Assembly: GCA_016183835.1 (NCBI GenBank)
Contig: JACPDV010000677.1
Location: forward strand, 1 to 7,999
Direction of reading: 5' to 3'
Source of the DNA: Armatimonadota bacterium
Lineage (GTDB): Bacteria > Armatimonadota > UBA10988
DNA: 7,999 nucleotides
In this document: positions 6,635 through 7,999 of the stretch, in pieces
Position numbering within the stretch: the first letter of the stretch is position 1
How the letters are laid out: each line of letters begins with the position of its first letter
The notes under the pieces: generated by a model
Seen by the model: only the letters and a program-made list of their open reading frames with translations
Told to the model about the DNA's origin: nothing
Databases searched by the model: none
Position numbers and translations under genes: made by a program

Positions 6635-7999
6635 CTATCTCATCCCCTCCGCCGTCCTTCCCGACCGCAATCGCAGATTGTCCACGTAGCTCACCGCCGG
6701 GCCGTTCGCGTCGCTGATGAAGCCGATCCACGTGAGCTGGCGGAAGCCGTCGTTCTCCATCCCCAGGCCTGTCAGCGCCACCGGCTTCCCGCCCGCGGGC
6801 GTGATCGTCAGCTTCCAGCCCTGCTCCGTCAGCGCGCCCACGCCGGACAGCATCACGACGTGCAGCCACTTGCCCGGCGGCACGTCGCACACGTCCTTGC
6901 CCACCGCCTTGGCCTTGCCGCCGGCGATGAGCTCCACGTGCGGGCCGCCGAGCATCGCCCCGCGCCAGTCGCGCCAGCCCACCACCAGCTTCGCGCCGGC
7001 CTCCAGCCGCACGTCGAACGACAGCTCGGCGTAGCCGCGCGGGAGCCGCGGGCTGTACCACAGGTGCGGCTGCCAGGTCGCCTCCAGCCCCGCCGCGTCC
7101 GTGAACTTCAGGCTGTGCTTGCCGGCCGCGGCCGCTTCGTCGCTGACGCGGATCGAAGCGCCGCCCGTCTGTCCGCTGAGCGTCGCCAGCTTCGGCGGGT
7201 CGCCGGCGGCCGTGCCCTCGAAGTCGTCGGCGAAGCTGTTCAGCGGGCGCTCCACGGCGCGCAGCTCCGGCGTGTAGTCGGGGTGCACCACCTTGTCCGG
7301 CAGCCCGGTCCATTCCGGCTCGCCGTACAGCCCGGCGCTGCTCAGGTCCAGCGGCTGGAAGCCCACCTTCAGCGCCGGCGAGCCGGGCTTCAGGCGGAAG
7401 TCGCCCCGCTCGGGGTCGACGAACAGCGGATCGGCCACCAGCGAATGGAGGTCTGTGCCGTAGTCGGCCTGCCAGTCCTCCAGCGGGTTGCCGGCCAGGT
7501 CGGTCTGGTCCTGCAGAGTGGTGTCCCAGAACAGGTTGCGGTCGCTCAGGATCTTCCCGTCGGCCCACGGCTTCGCGGTGATCAGCCCGCAGTTGCTGTA
7601 AAACAGGTTGCCGCTGACCTCCATCGTGGTCGGCCCGTCCACCCGCCCCACGCCGAGCAAGTCATGGCCGCGGATCAGGGCGATGATGTTGTTGCGGATC
7701 AGGTTCTCATGGCCGTAGTGCAGGCCGATCCCGTAGCCGTGGCGGTAGACGATGTTGTTCTCCACCACGGTCTCGCTGGTGCCCTCGTCCAGGCCGATAC
7801 CCCAGCTCCCGAACTTGTAGTCGAAGGTGTCGTGGAGGAGGTTGTTGCAGATCCGCGTGCCGGGTGAGACGCCCAGCGTGTAGATGCCCGACAGCTCGCT
7901 GAGCACGCCGTAGCCCAGGTGGTGGACGTGATTCTGCTCGATCAGGTTGTGGTGTGCGCCGCTGCGGCCGTAGCCCCACGACCAGCCGACGGAGATGCC
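6635..7999 (-). CDS. Right-handed parallel beta-helix protein with C-terminal jelly-roll-like domain (partial, N-terminus outside window)
   Basis: The frame is open from the right edge to the TAG at 6635 (454 residues visible). The true start lies beyond the window, so an internal GTG at 7906 should not be taken as the start. Residues 1-160 are parallel beta-helix rungs with repeated N-rich turns: HHNLIEQNHVHHLGYG, TRICNNLLHDTF, TVVENNIVYRHGYGI, NLIRNNIIAL and EVSGNLFY. A block at about 190-210 (DPLFVDPERGDFRLKPGSPA) is typical of the end of pectate-lyase-like helices. Residues of about 257-447 look like a concanavalin/LamG-type jelly roll, beginning at FADDFEG and ending WIGFISDANGPAVSYVDNLRLR. 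Such proteins are usually secreted polysaccharide-active or polysaccharide-binding enzymes. The substrate and catalytic residues cannot be assigned, and any signal peptide is outside the window. Confidence 0.88.
   Translation of the reverse strand, partial: GISVGWSWGYGRSGAHHNLIEQNHVHHLGYGVLSELSGIYTLGVSPGTRICNNLLHDTFDYKFGSWGIGLDEGTSETVVENNIVYRHGYGIGLHYGHENLIRNNIIALIRGHDLLGVGRVDGPTTMEVSGNLFYSNCGLITAKPWADGKILSDRNLFWDTTLQDQTDLAGNPLEDWQADYGTDLHSLVADPLFVDPERGDFRLKPGSPALKVGFQPLDLSSAGLYGEPEWTGLPDKVVHPDYTPELRAVERPLNSFADDFEGTAAGDPPKLATLSGQTGGASIRVSDEAAAAGKHSLKFTDAAGLEATWQPHLWYSPRLPRGYAELSFDVRLEAGAKLVVGWRDWRGAMLGGPHVELIAGGKAKAVGKDVCDVPPGKWLHVVMLSGVGALTEQGWKLTITPAGGKPVALTGLGMENDGFRQLTWIGFISDANGPAVSYVDNLRLRSGRTAEGMR

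Noticed and set aside
6860..7867. A 335-codon plus-strand frame antisense to the beta-helix gene
   Set aside because: It has Arg/Val/Ala-rich shadow composition, and the minus strand carries clear beta-helix rungs and the jelly-roll-like domain.

Overview
This window is high-GC bacterial DNA with tightly packed genes. Gene content suggests Planctomycetota or a similar high-GC environmental lineage: a B12-type radical SAM protein paired with a small membrane protein, a secreted beta-helix protein with a C-terminal jelly-roll-like domain, and a secreted TPR protein. That placement is an inference from gene style only. I see no rRNA, tRNA, transposase, integrase or CRISPR array.

Left part (1-2101): a minus-strand secreted TPR protein runs off the left edge. 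It is built of 41-residue repeats that recur with an exact 123-bp period. It is divergent, across a 227-bp spacer, from a plus-strand secreted protein that looks like a small beta-propeller.

Middle (2110-4889, minus strand): a likely three-gene operon, read from right to left. It holds an aldo/keto reductase, a four-helix membrane protein, and a B12-binding-type radical SAM protein whose start overlaps the membrane gene's stop (ATGA). The radical SAM gene is broken. Its N-terminal and C-terminal halves lie in different frames, and about ten residues seem to be missing at the junction, which is either a real deletion or an assembly error.

Right part (4890-7999): a compact two-gene plus-strand cassette, an ABC/OLD-type AAA ATPase (391 aa) overlapping by 4 nt a 150-aa protein of unrecognised family. 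The small protein has a D...E-V-H pattern with a downstream lysine, reminiscent of divergent PD-(D/E)XK nucleases. ATPase-plus-small-effector pairs of this shape are common among anti-phage and toxin-like systems, so this is the best candidate for an undescribed system here. It is divergent from the reductase operon and converges on a minus-strand right-handed beta-helix protein that runs off the right edge.
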